A stretch of DNA of 64,000 nucleotides from Kitagawia praeruptora (taxonomy: Eukaryota; Streptophyta; Magnoliopsida; Apiales; Apiaceae), in assembly GCA_037693485.1 (NCBI GenBank), contig CM075350.1, positions 68,986,001 to 69,050,000 on the forward strand. The letters are read 5' to 3'. The position numbers were made by a program, and so were the translations under genes. The notes below the pieces were generated by a model, which had not been told where the DNA came from, did no database searches, and saw only the letters and a list, made by a program, of their open reading frames with translations. Shown in pieces: positions 1 through 10,517 of this stretch (the stretch's first letter is position 1; each line of letters opens with the position of its first letter).

Positions 1-920
1 CTTCGGTCTTTGACCACCTTGGAGACAAGGGCAAAGGAAACCAGAAGAAAGCCCGCAAAGTCCAAAGCAAGGCCAAAGATGATGAAGCTACCAAAACTTA
101 AGAGGCTGGAAGAGCTCCGGGAAAAAATCAGGCAGGAAGAGCAAGCCAAGCTAGATCTCAAAATCCAAAAATGCCTTCAAGAAGAGGAGGAAAGGATGCG
201 AAAGTCAGGGTCAAAGAGGACTTACAGAGAAATTAGCCCGGAGATCGTCTCTGATGAGGACGAGCCTGAAGAAGATCTTGTATAAATGATCCATGAACTC
301 TAGAGAAAAGTAAAGAGTGACTCTGGATTCGAGGTCCAGAACACCCTCACCCCCTCAGCCATTCCCTTGAAGCCATCCCCAGGCAAAAGAACTTGAAACA
401 CTATAATTTTGACTCCTTCGACGGGCTGGGAGACCCGGAGGAGCACCTTAACTACTTTGAGCAGATAGCCTTGATATATTTCTACAACGACATAACCAAG
501 TGCAGGTTCTTTACCTCTACACTGAAGGGTGGAGCCCAAAGGTAGTTCAATCGGATACCATCTCGGAGCGTACACAGCTGGAAAGAATACAGAGAGGCCT
601 TCCTCAAAAGATTCCGGACAAACAAGACCCATGAATTCCACATGTGCCATCTTGAAACCATAGCGTAGTATGACAACGAAGCCCTATCAGCCTATATGAG
701 GAGATTTCAGGAAGCCATCAACAAAATCACCAACCTAAATGAGCATGAAGCTTTGAGCATTTTTCGGAGGAACCTAGACCCGGAGCATAATGAGCGATAT
801 TTTTTAGAACTCATCAACAAAGAACCCCAGAGCCTGGCTGCAGCCTATGCAATGGTAGCCAAATTCATTTAGGAAAATGATGTCCTACAAGCCATGAGGA
901 TGACCAGACAAGGCACCTCT
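1..920 (+). pseudogene. Decayed gag of a Tat-type Ty3/gypsy element, first part
   Basis: This stretch matches, in the opposite orientation, the gag of the complete Tat-type element at 9035-20623. Shared features are the Lys/Glu-rich coiled segment (REKIRQEE near 110-190), the core around 380-880 and the DPEHNERY motif near 778. Gag would have formed the particle that packages element RNA. This copy cannot be read through: there are stops at about 283 and 540 and frame changes after 285. It starts before the window edge. It stops at a 5-bp repeat, where a solo LTR has inserted, and resumes at 2486. No pol is attached. Confidence 0.85.
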
Positions 921-925
921 TTCAC

Positions 926-2480
926 TGATAAGTGGATTTTATATCCACTTGGAGCGTTCCATATCCGCTTAAATTGATTAACTTGGCCTCAAGTTCGTGG
1001 TAGTTTTGATGTGTTTTTGTTTAGTTGTGCAGATTCGTGATTCGTCATTTAGGGTTGATTGTTTTCGTCATTGTTGGAGTTGAATTCAAGTATAGGAATG
1101 ATGAATGGAGACTTGCGTGGAGCTACCATAATGATTTGAAGACTAGAGAATTGATGACGAAAGTTTGTGCAAAAAGAACGGGAAGAAAAGGCGAAGAAAC
1201 GGAGCAGAAAAACGGCACGACAGGCGGCCCACGCACAGGCTGCGCCTTCCCATGCACAGGCAGCACGACATGCAGGTCTCCCACGAGCAGGCTGCGCGTG
1301 CGCGGTGCTGAAAATTTACAGTTTTGCCCTTTTTACTATTTTGGCCATATCTTGAGTTCTACAAGTCCGTTTTGGACGATCTTACTGTCCACGCAAAGCT
1401 AACGAGATTCTCTATCATTCTAAAGTGGCCCAGATGTCCAAACACAACTGGAACGGCCCAGAAATAATGAAGAAAAGTCAGTTACGAATTTTCTTTTAAA
1501 ATAGAATCAGTTTAGGAAACGTATTCTATTTTAATTCTGATTTAGTATTTTTTTTGCTGGGCAAGACTTCTAGAGCCTATTTAAACACATCATACCATTG
1601 TAATTTGTATCACCATTACATATCAATTACTTAGGTTTATTTGTATCTTTTCATACTTTATTTTTATCATGGTTTCATTAGATCCCATGATGACGAGCGG
1701 TTCGATTATGAACTAATCGTTGTCATGGGATTCTAACGGAGTTATCTATGTAGCTTAGTAGTTTGATTGCTTTAAAGATTTATGTGTGGTGAATTCTTGA
1801 TATCCTCGTATGGTTATGCTTCATGTGTTTAGATGCATCGCGAACATCTAATTTGTTAATCTCTTGTGAAACGAGAGTGGATCTTGAGATTTAGAACTTG
1901 CCATGCTAGCATAGGATAGGTTGATGTTTTAACATCATGATTTGTAGCGTAATTAGAGATATTATGCTGCCCTATGTGATCTTAATAGACAACTTGTTCT
2001 TCAACCGTTATGTTTTCAAATCTTATAGAGATATAGGGTCTAAGCATAATTGGTGTCTATTCATCTTCTATCTCTTTTGTGGATGTATGTTTAGTTTGGT
2101 ATTCATATACTGAGAGGTAGCGTTTACTTGTTTCGTGTTGTCTGATCAGATATCATAACCATCACATGCATTGATTAAAGGCATCAACTCTAAGCGAAGT
2201 ATTTAATGAAGTTAGGATCCCATGTTTACTCTTGTAGAAATAATTCAATTTTAATTTTCATTAGATAATTAATTCTTAGATTGTTTATTTGTTTTATTCA
2301 GTTAATTTTAGTTAATTAAAACCCAAATTTGTTAATTGTCTTAGCAGTGAATAATAATCATACATTGTTGCATAGGTACATCTACTGAATTAAAACCATA
2401 ACCAGATCTCTGTGGGAATGAACTTGACTTATTCATATATTACTTGTGACCACGTACGCTTGCGTGATTTAGTGCAAACA
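926..2480 (+). mobile_element. Solo LTR, 1555 bp, unnamed LTR family
   Basis: The segment begins with TG and ends with CA, and is flanked on both sides by TTCAC (921-925 and 2481-2485), a 5-bp TSD. Removing it rejoins the gag fragment. No PBS, PPT or coding sequence lies inside, so it is a single LTR left after LTR-LTR recombination. A GC-rich cluster of GCGC/GCACAGGC words lies at 1220-1310. Just inside the first end is a small palindrome (AAGTGGAT and ATCCACTT around a 5-base loop). The same sequence recurs inverted at 5252-6871. The family is not recognised; gypsy is likelier than copia. Confidence 0.85.
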
Positions 2481-2485
2481 TTCAC

Positions 2486-2816
2486 CCAAAGCAAAGATGA
2501 TCGATCCAGGAGTGATTTTCAACCAGAAAAGAAATTTAAGCCTAATAAACAAAGCAACTACATTCCAGCCTCGCAGTTAACAGTCCCAGAACGGGGCCAA
2601 AGCTCCAAGCCCAGATCTAATGTCAGGCCCCCGAGGCCAGAGAAAGCTGAGCCTAGACCCGTGCCAGAATGGACACCTCTAAACCGCTCCCGGGCCGAGA
2701 TATTGAAAGAAGTCCGGGGCAAACTCTTCTACTACCCACCAAAGCCCATGGTAACTGCCCCGGAAAATCGTCCAAGCCATAAACATTATGATTATCATGC
2801 AACCCACGGGCACCAC
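2486..2816 (+). pseudogene. Decayed Tat-type gag, second part (zinc-knuckle side)
   Basis: This continues the gag of 1-920 on the far side of the solo LTR. It reads, in one open frame, the Pro/Arg/Lys-rich linker (EPRPVPEWTPLNRSRAEIL near 2650-2700) and the start of the C-terminal His/Cys knuckle, ending at HATHGH. The equivalent region of the complete element lies near 18300-18620 on the other strand. The TRIM-like element begins inside the knuckle. The gag does not resume after it, so the rest was lost or displaced. Confidence 0.85.
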
Positions 2817-3429
2817 TGTAACACCCCAGTCCCACATCAAGGAGATTTGGGACTTTAGTTCAGTTTTTAAGACAAAGTACCACTACTAAGTGCACCAACA
2901 AATCATGATCTTTTGCGGGCCTGTGGTGGGCTTGTGGATTACCCAAGTTGGCTACATTTGGACCAGTTTACTTTGGCTTATTTCGGATTCGGAATCGGGA
3001 TTTGACCCGATTTTTGAAAAAGACTCGGGATTTGACCCGGGTCGTCACAATGGTATAAGAGCCGACTCTCGAAAGCTTGATTCGTCAAGTTATCGGAGGT
3101 GGGGACACGAAGGCTGGTGGTATTATCCCATAATGGATAGAGGTCCGGAGGTGGGGACACGAAGCCAGCCAGTATTATCCCACAATGGCTAGAGAGGAAC
3201 GATCTTGGACCTAAGGGATATCCGTTCAGGCCTGACGAGGACGTCAGGAGTTTAAGTGGGGGAGTTTGTAACACCCCAGTCCCACATCGAGGAGATTTGA
3301 GACTTTAGTTCAGTATATAAGCAAAAAGTATTACTACTAATTGCACCAACCAATCATGATTTTTTTGGGGCCTGTGGTGGGCTTGTGGATTACCCAAGTT
3401 GGCGGCATTTGAGCCAGTTTACTTTGACT

Positions 3430-3433
<4 letters not shown>
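2817..3433 (+). mobile_element. TRIM-like miniature LTR retrotransposon, 3' LTR truncated
   Basis: Two direct repeats beginning TGTAACACCCCAGTCCCACA lie at 2817-3049 (233 bp) and 3267 to about 3433. The first ends in CA. It is followed at once by a PBS like the 3' end of initiator Met tRNA (TGGTATAAGAGCC, 3051-3063). A purine-rich tract (AAGTGGGGGAG) precedes the second repeat. The internal part is only about 217 bp and codes for nothing, the layout of terminal-repeat retrotransposons in miniature, which need enzymes from other elements. The internal part holds two similar short blocks (GGTGGGGACACGAAG near 3098 and 3150). The last 65 bp or so of the second LTR are missing, replaced by a TA/TG microsatellite, so no TSD can be checked. 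Confidence 0.8.
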
Positions 3434-3483
<50 letters not shown>

Positions 3484-3500
3484 CGTGTGTGTGTGTGTGT
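3429..3500. repeat. TA / TG / CG microsatellite
   Basis: Alternating purine-pyrimidine run: (TA)n, then (TG)n, a short CGCGCG core, then (TG)n again. It starts where the second LTR of the TRIM-like element breaks off, so repeat expansion or slippage may have helped remove the LTR end. Such sequence can adopt Z-DNA. Confidence 0.9.
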
Positions 3501-3569
3501 ATGTAAAGAATATTTATCAAAAATATCAAGTTTCTTAGTTTTTTTTGTGATTTTATCATCTTCTCAAAT

Positions 3570-3830
3570 TATTTACAAAAATACTTTTTCCAAAAAAAAA
3601 ATAATTTGCAAAAATACCATCTTATTTGCAAAACTACGGTCTGCAACTAGATGCAACCACATGCAACGTACATCTGATTGCATATATGGCTGCGCAGGTT
3701 GCATATGTGGTTGCAAACAGTTCTATTTGGTTGCATCTACTTGCAGACCGTATTTTTGCAAATAAGAAGATGGTATATTTGTAAATTATTTTTAAAAAAA
3801 TTATTTTTGCAAAAAGAATTCTGGACTGGA
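3570..3830. mobile_element. Foldback MITE
   Basis: Two long inverted arms face each other: about 3570-3660 and 3725-3830. The left arm reads AATACCATCTTATTTGCAAA then CGGTCTGCAACTAGATGCAA. The right arm is its near-perfect reverse complement. The centre is built from TGCAAC/GTTGCA words. There is no coding capacity. The element may extend to about 3505-3850, where ATATTTATCAAAA and the reverse complement of the right edge also agree loosely. No TSD could be fixed, so the superfamily is open; Mutator-like is possible. Confidence 0.65.
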
Positions 3831-4028
3831 TATTTATGAAAAAAGCCCTCCCCCCCACACACATATATATATATATATATAAATTTATACTTTTTTATAT
3901 TTCAAAATGTAATACATTTTATATAATATTCACATATAATAATACATTATATGGTACATAGTTTTGGTTAACAAATAATAATTGTTAGATTTTTTAAACA
4001 AATTGTTGAGCGGTTCAGTGGTTCTGTA

Positions 4029-4212
4029 TAACATCCCGAACTTTCAAACTATTAATTCTAAATCTAAAACTAAAATAAAATAGATTTTATTAATCCAAAA
4101 GTCAATTACACATGTACTTATAACATCTCGACTTTTCAAACTATTATTTCTAAATCGAAAACTAAAATAAAACAGATTTTGTTAATCCAAAACTCAATTA
4201 CACAGGTACTTA
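4029..4212. repeat. Tandem duplication of a 92-bp LTR end
   Basis: Two adjacent copies of a 92-bp unit start at 4029 and 4121. Each begins TAACATC(C/T)CGA and ends with TGTACTTAT or a variant. They differ at about ten positions, so the duplication is old. The unit is the terminal portion of the LTR at 4025-7930. Confidence 0.85.
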
Positions 4213-5044
4213 TTACAAAAGCGCAACTAACATCTATCGAAAAGTCAATCTAACCCAATTCTAAGGTCCTCGAACTCCAATGCTATCCCACTCGATCTTA
4301 CACCAAACCTGAAAATTGTAAGTAATGAGCTACGTAGCCCAGCAAGTAACCAATCGATCCAACTAGTAAGGCCAAGTAACACGTATACACGCATTGTACA
4401 AGATAATCAATATGATATAATAACATACATGAAAGAATGACTTTCGATACACATATTCGTATTCGATACGATGCGATACGATACTACATAACAACAATAA
4501 CTTGAAATCCATAATTCATACCACGACCACTACATCCCGGTGATAACGGTCCTAAATTTTTAGAAAACTGTTACTACAAACCGGTGACTCGGTCCTAAGT
4601 CTTTATTTTCGCAAATCATGGCATATATCAGAGTTCAAAGGCTATTGCTTACACATAACACATAAATATACTAATACATATAACCTCAAAATGTATCATC
4701 ACTTAGCCCAAGTTTTGGTAAATAAATATGCACATAACATGTAATATGGAAATCACTAGTAAGATCAATTAGAAACTTACCTCTACGCAAAAACTCAAGA
4801 ATCAAATCATTGTAGATCATGTATTCAATTCTTACCAAACCAACATTTAACCTTTTGACCCTCTAAATGATGTTTTCTTGAGAAATTCAAGAAAAAAAGT
4901 TTTAGAGCACGAAAAGATCATTCCGACAAGTCCAGAATCAAAGAATTCTGACTTACGATAAATTTTCTACGAATTTTACAAAACAGCTGATTTGTGTGTG
5001 GAAAAGACTTACAAATTTTATTAATAAAGACAGAAAGGAAAATA

Positions 5045-5045
<1 letters not shown>

Positions 5046-5110
<65 letters not shown>
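5046..5110. repeat. (TA)n microsatellite, left of a TIR element
   Basis: About 32 uninterrupted TA dinucleotides directly abut the left end of the TIR element at 5111. A matching run lies at the element's right end (7698-7760), so the element sits inside, or was inserted into, a TA microsatellite. Confidence 0.95.
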
Positions 5111-5113
<3 letters not shown>

Positions 5114-7686
5114 ATATTGCTCAAATGAGAACCATCACTAACATGAGATATGAGATCTAATCCTTACCATACATATTTAAAATTTCTTTTAATCTAAGCC
5201 ATTCATCTAAATCTTATCATTTTCATCTAATAGCACCATCATATCATTCCTTGTTTGCACAAAATCACGCAAGTGCACGTGGTCACAAGTGATACAGATA
5301 TAAATCGAGTTCGTTCCGCAGAGATCTGGTTATGGTTCTATTTAGTTAATGCACCTATTCAACAATGCATGGCTTTAATTCACTGCTAAGACAATAAACA
5401 AATATAGGTTTTAACTATCTAAATTAAACTAAGATGCAAATTATAAAACTAAGAATTAATTGACTAAAAGAATTAAATTGAATTACTTATATGATAATAA
5501 ATATGGAATCCTAACCTCATTATCTACTTCACTTAGAGTTGCTGCCTTTAATCAATGCATGTGATGGTTTTGATATCTGATCGGATAACACGAAACAAGT
5601 AAAAGTTACCTCTCGGTATACTAATGCCAAACTACGCATACATCCACAAAAGAGATAGAAGACGAGTAGACACCTATTATGTTTAGACCCTATATCTCTA
5701 TAGAATTTGAAAACATAAAGGTTTAAGAACAAGTTATCCACTTAGATCACATAGGGTAGCATAATATCTCTATTTACGCCACAAATCATGATGTTAAAAC
5801 ATCAACCTATCCTATGCTAGCATGGCAAGTTCTAAATCTCATGATCCACTCTCGCTTCACAAGAGATTAACAAATTAGATGTTCGCAACGCATATAAACA
5901 CATGAAACACAACCATACAAGGATATCAAGAATTCACCACACATAAATCTTTAAGGCATGCAAACTACTAAGCTACATAGATAAATCCGCTAGGATCCCA
6001 CGATAACGATTAGTTCATAATTGAAGCTTTCGTCACCATGGGATTTGATGAAAACATGATAATGAACAAGATAACAAAGATGAATAAATCAATAATGTAA
6101 CAAGGTTTAGAGAACAAATCCGTGAAAGAAACAAGCATCCAAAAGATACGCCTAAACAAAGGAATACAAGAAAACTATGTCTAGATCTTCTTGTCGTCAC
6201 AATCCTCGCCTTAGCTTCTCGATCTCGTGCTATGAACGAATTAAACTGAACTCTGGTGTGTAGATGATGATTTTGATGTCCCCAAGGTGTGTATTTATAT
6301 CCCCAAGTTGCCTCCTCAACAAGCAATTGCCGTTTTTGAGTTGGAATAGAAGATCGGAAAATTCCATCTTTATACGGGATATGATTAGCAATTTCCATGA
6401 TTACAACTGATTCTGGAATATTCCCACCGTCCAAAGTGATTACCACAATAATTAGGATTAGATTACAAAGCAATTTCCTATTCTGAATTGAAGACTGCAA
6501 GTTTCTGGAATTTTCTGCCGCACTCAGGCGCGCCCGCGCGTGATCCATATGTTTTTCCAGTGCGCCCGCGCGCACAGTATTACTGACATCCGTCCAACCG
6601 TGCCCACGCGCACAATCAGTGTAAACTGAGCGCGCCCGCGCCTTACACTGTTTTCACAGACTGATTTCTTCCTTTACTGATTTCTTCTATCGTTTCCAAC
6701 CGTAACTTGATTTCTTCACCTTGACAACACCATATAGCTACTTAAAAGCCTGCAAATGATGTCCTACACAATTCTACACAAAAACTCGTTAAAACACAAA
6801 AATACTTGAGACCAAGACATCAATTTAAGCCGAAATAGAATGATCCAAGTGGATATAAAATCCACTTATCATTCCTCTTCCCAGCCACCATGACTTTCGA
6901 CATCACCCACCGCCAACCTCCGGTCATGACTCATCATCGTTGTCCGACCACGTAACATACCCCTCCTACCGTCGCCCCACCACTGCACTACCACCACTGT
7001 CACGCCAATCACAATCCGATCTACTCCATATCATCATTTTCGTCGCCATCTCTAGCTTCACCTTGCACCGATCTGTACCATTAAGATTTGATTTTAACCA
7101 CCGGGACTCATCCGTTGTTGGTGATTTTTCATAAATTCTGGTGATTTTTTCTCATTTTTTATGTTTTGTGTCTCCTTTCTGGTGATTTTAAGTTGTAGCC
7201 GATGATTCTTTGATTTAAATATTAGGTGGTCGGTGGTGCAAAGTAATCAGTGGTGGTAATTGTTGGTTTTAGTAGTTAAATTAAGGTGATTTATATTTGA
7301 ATATAGTGATTTTGGTATGATGTGGTGGTCGTAGTTGGCCATCGGAGACAGTGCTCGGATGTTATGGGTTGCTAAGGCAATGGCAGTGGGATGTTTGTGG
7401 TGATTTATACTTGATTTTGGTGTGTTTTTTATGTTAATTTGGTGGTGATTTTGGTATAACAATAGTGATTATTTGTAGATGGTGGCTAGAGGTGGTGTTC
7501 GGAAATGGTGACGGCGATGGGGAGTAAAGGCATGGTCAAATACTGATGATAGAAGAGCAGTACGTGAGAAAGAGAGAGAAATATGTTATATATAAATATA
7601 GAATATATGATTCAGATTAGAAGTTGTTAAATGAATGAATGGCTCAGTTCTCATTTTAATAAGGATTCTCATTTGAGCAAAACCCT
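5111..7686. mobile_element. Non-autonomous TIR element in a (TA)n tract, split by a solo LTR
   Basis: The ends are inverted repeats: AGGATATTGCTCAAATGAGA on the left and, as reverse complement on the right, AGGGTTTTGCTCAAATGAGA. Excluding the nested LTR (5252-6871 plus one TSD copy) the element is about 950 bp. The non-LTR part (5111-5251, 6872-7686) holds no convincing gene; the short frames near 6940-7134 and 7247-7462 show no known motif. A second element with the same ends lies at 58426-59741, also between TA runs. The superfamily is not determined because the TA flanks hide the TSD. Confidence 0.7.
5252..6871 (-). mobile_element. Solo LTR, 1620 bp, same family as 926-2480
   Basis: On the minus strand it begins TGATAAGTGG and ends GTGCAAACA, like the solo LTR at 926-2480, and the two align over most of their length. 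TSD TTCCT lies at 5247-5251 and 6872-6876. It contains a GC-rich cluster of GCGCCCGCGC words at 6525-6640, absent from its AT-rich surroundings. No PBS or PPT adjoins it, so it is a solo LTR. It lies inside the TIR element at 5111-7686 and is therefore younger than that element. Confidence 0.9.
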
Positions 7687-7691
7687 ATATA

Positions 7692-7697
<6 letters not shown>

Positions 7698-7760
<63 letters not shown>
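7698..7760. repeat. (TA)n microsatellite, right of a TIR element
   Basis: About 31 TA units follow the right end of the TIR element after a short ACATACA spacer. It pairs with the run at 5046-5110. Confidence 0.95.
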
Positions 7761-7761
<1 letters not shown>

Positions 7762-7930
7762 CGTTACAAAATCCTAACTTAACTTCAAGCCCATTAATTA
7801 TTCTAGTATTCATGTCTGATTCATATTTTAGATCCAGTTAAACTAATTTAGTTTTAATCCTAATTTTTATTAAATTTTAATCCTTATTATCCTTTTATTA
7901 TTAATAATTTAAAAATTCCGGGATATTACA

Positions 7931-8509
7931 CTAGTAGATTTACAAACTTGTATCATCTCTATGATAAATTCAACAAAAAGTGGGTGATTGATACATTGAT
8001 CGCATTTTTTAAGGTGCAGTGTGGCCAAAATGAATGTGGAGTTCTATTAGTTATTCTACAATTGTTCGATGTAGGCCTAAACACAGTCAGTGAGTGTTAT
8101 GCGTAAAATATTTTCAAACAGTGTTGGTTAAAATGGTTAATTAAAATAATATAAAATATGATTATGTAAATTTTTTTAAATGTGTAAGATATTGTGTTCC
8201 AATAAAATTAGTTATAATAATTGACTACATTTTAAAAATGATATGTTTTTATTATTTTAAATTATTATAAAAAAGAATGTATCAGTTTAGTATAGCAACA
8301 AATGATGTGAAATTTCATTACAAATTTTAAATATTCAATAAATATGATCAATGTAATGAGATTGTCTAAAATTTTACCTAAAAGTTACGTACCATTGAAG
8401 TACAAAATATTTTACATATTATTTATAATTCTTATTTATTTATGATAAATAATTTGAAAATTTAGCTAAGAAATGTCTACTATTGAAGAAGATGGCGAGT
8501 ATTTTGTTA
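7931..8509. other. AT-rich sequence without recognised features
   Basis: No coding frame, terminal repeat or RNA gene could be supported here. The base composition is strongly AT. It separates the old LTR from the PIF/Harbinger-like MITE. Confidence 0.6.
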
Positions 8510-8862
8510 GAGCAACTCCAAGAGCTCTTAAATTTTTCTCTAAAAATAATATAAATATATTACCTCTTAGCCATTTAAGATACAAAAATAATTATCATCT
8601 CCAACAATTCTCCTCAAATTTACTCCCTATCTATATTTTCCTGTTACAGAACTATACAAAAACCATAAAAGGAGGCAAGTGGTGTACAGAAATGTCAGAC
8701 AAATGAATATTCATCTATTTAAAATTGGATGAGGAAGGAAGCTATCCTCCTCATACTCAGCTCTTAACTTTTTGAAGAAGGTTTAGTAGCATGTTGGATA
8801 CATGTTTGGTCTTGAACTCCTCAAAATATAGAATCTACAAAGAGAGCTTCTTGGAGTTGCTC
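8510..8862. mobile_element. PIF/Harbinger-like (Tourist) MITE, 353 bp
   Basis: Inverted ends GAGCAACTCCAAGAGCTCTT (left) and the reverse complement of a right end reading AGAGCTTCTTGGAGTTGCTC. TTA lies immediately outside both ends (8507-8509 and 8863-8865), the TSD type of PIF/Harbinger. The 77-codon frame at 8473-8706 crosses the left end and has no known motif, so it is not taken as a gene. The following 8866-9029 is AT-rich and featureless. Confidence 0.8.
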
Positions 8863-9034
8863 TTAGGTGTTCTCGTATTCTGATTCTACTAAGTAGCATG
8901 TGAGAATAAAATAATATAAAATAATGGTAGAGTTCTGTGGTTTGGAAGCATAAAATAAGTTTTACATAAAATCATCAAGAATTTCAAAGATAATTTTGAA
9001 AAATTAACTTAAAAGGATTCCATTAAGCGTTCTG

Positions 9035-9670
9035 TGATAACTCCAAATCTTGATCGGGTACTTCCTCGCCAACTCCTGCCTCGGAAGTGGTGTAGCTGTA
9101 GTGGGGTGTCTGCAAAACAACACCGGAGGGGGGGGTTTGGCCCCGAGGTGCCTCCGGCGTGAGAATGAGAGTTGGCTTTGGAAGATAATAATCAAGTAGA
9201 GTATCACAATAGTAATAAATGTGTGTAGGTGTGTAATAATGTCTAACCCCTAAACCCTATTTCTTAGGGGTATTTATAGCCCTAGGCCTAGGTTTTAGGG
9301 GTGGGTTACCTTTACTCCCGACCGTTGGATCCGGGGGACAAGGTGCTGAATTCCCGGGATGGAGGACACGTGTCCCTATTCGTGGGGACCATTGACTTGG
9401 GTGTGGCAGTGTTGTGGAAGACATGGTTTGACACATGCTGTCTCTTGGACTTTAGTGCTAGTCAGCGTTATGTGCGGAAATGTCGGCTGAGCTGGAGTAC
9501 CACGTGCACCAGGTGTCATCAGTCAGGGGCCCGCTGTTCCGGGGCGGGGGCTCCGGGCCCGGGGTCCACCAGCTTGGGCTGGGCTGCTCTTATTCTCATG
9601 AGTTGGATTGTTTGTTGTTTTTGGGCCTGAGGCTGGGCCTAGTTGGATCTGGGCTATTTCTAGCCTATCA
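9035..9670 (-). repeat. 3' LTR of the Tat element
   Basis: 636 bp, TG...CA ends (TGATAGGCTAG... on the minus strand, ending GGAGTTATCA). It is nearly identical to 19991-20623. A TATA box on the minus strand (GGCTATAAATA) lies at about 9270-9280. Differences from the partner LTR are mostly A/G and C/T changes. Confidence 0.95.
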
Positions 9671-9690
9671 TTTGCCCCCCACTCCCTCAT
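9671..9690 (-). other. Polypurine tract of the Tat element
   Basis: On the minus strand this reads GAGGGAGTGGGGGGCAAA, directly before the 3' LTR. It is the expected RNase H-resistant primer for plus-strand DNA synthesis. Confidence 0.9.
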
Positions 9691-10231
9691 GCGGATTTTT
9701 CGGATGGGGGAGTAGCAAATGTATTTGAGCTTCTCTTTGTCATAAAGGAGAAATTTTGTCTTTGGTTACCCTTCGGCCCGGGGTGTGTGCTGAAAAGAGC
9801 ATCTCCGGGGCTAGGGGTGAAATGTTATCTTCACAAGTCCAAAGTTTCGTGACTTTGGGTCACTTAGAAGAAATATCCGTTTTTTGTTGCCCCCCAGGCC
9901 CGGGGTGTGGGCTGAGGTGCACACCTCCGGGGCTAGGGTTATTGTAGCTCGAAGGCTTTGCTGCCTTGAAAAGGAATTTTGTTGTTGGTTGCCCCCTAGA
10001 CCCGGGGCACGTTCTAAGGTTTGCGTCCCCGGGGCTAGTGGTGTTGTAGCAGGGTGCGTATGCGTGTATATATACATTCATAAATGTATATTTGCATATA
10101 TATGTATTTTTGAGGTTGGGTTTTTTTTTTTTTGGAAAACAGCTGTCATCCACTATCTCCGGGTTTTGGAGATAGTGGGCTGAAATTTTGGGCCGCCACG
10201 TGTCTCTGGTGGTTGGGATTCAGGGTTTGCC

Positions 10232-10239
10232 TATAAATA
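10232..10239 (+). promoter_or_regulatory. TATA box for the antisense gene inside the Tat element
   Basis: TATAAATA on the plus strand lies about 280 bp before the first ATG (10518) of the antisense gene and outside the LTR. A CACGTG G-box lies 34 bp upstream (10198-10203). A CT-rich leader follows, with a possible 5'-leader intron (GTAAG at 10376 to an AG near 10498). The arrangement suggests a separate plant-type promoter firing against the direction of the element. Transcription itself is an inference. Confidence 0.6.
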
Positions 10240-10517
10240 GTGGCCGTCTTCCTCACTTTTGTCTTTTACAAGTTTCTGATTTGCTGCCGTTACTCTGCTT
10301 CTCTGAGGGCTTGATCTCCGGGCTATTGACGCTTCAGTTTTTCTTGCTTTCTCCATTTCGGCTTCTTCGCTCTTTGTAAGTCTTCTCTCTCCGGCCTTTT
10401 GTCAATTTTATCGCTTTTATTCTCCGGGTTTCGGTACTCTTGTAGGTAGTTTTCCCTTTCATAGCTTCTTATTTTCATTCTCTTATTGTGTTGGGTAGCC
10501 CGGGGTAGTGTCCTTGT

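Larger units (their letters stand above)
4025..7930 (-). mobile_element. Old LTR (chromovirus-like) on the minus strand, split by nested insertions
   Basis: Read on the minus strand, the segment begins TGTAATATCCCGGAA at 7930 and ends GGGATGTTATACA at 4025, the TG...CA ends of an LTR. It contains a stretch typical of Tekay-like plant LTRs around a GCTACGTAGCTCATTACTTA block (4326-4350). No internal coding region or PBS is visible. Nested elements fill 5111-7686. The 5-bp flanks (GGTTC before 4025, CTAGT after 7930) do not match, so it is either a rearranged solo LTR or two LTR pieces. Its 3' 92 bp are duplicated at 4029-4212. The family assignment is an inference. Confidence 0.55.

Noticed and set aside
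3385..3765. Open frame of 126 codons rich in Val/Cys
   Set aside because: It is the translation of a TG/CG microsatellite and of the MITE arm, without any domain.
4918..5124. Open frame rich in Ile/Tyr
   Set aside because: A translation of (TA)n only.
4025..7930. A solo LTR with clean target-site duplication
   Set aside because: The flanks GGTTC and CTAGT do not match, so it is listed only as an LTR of uncertain structure.
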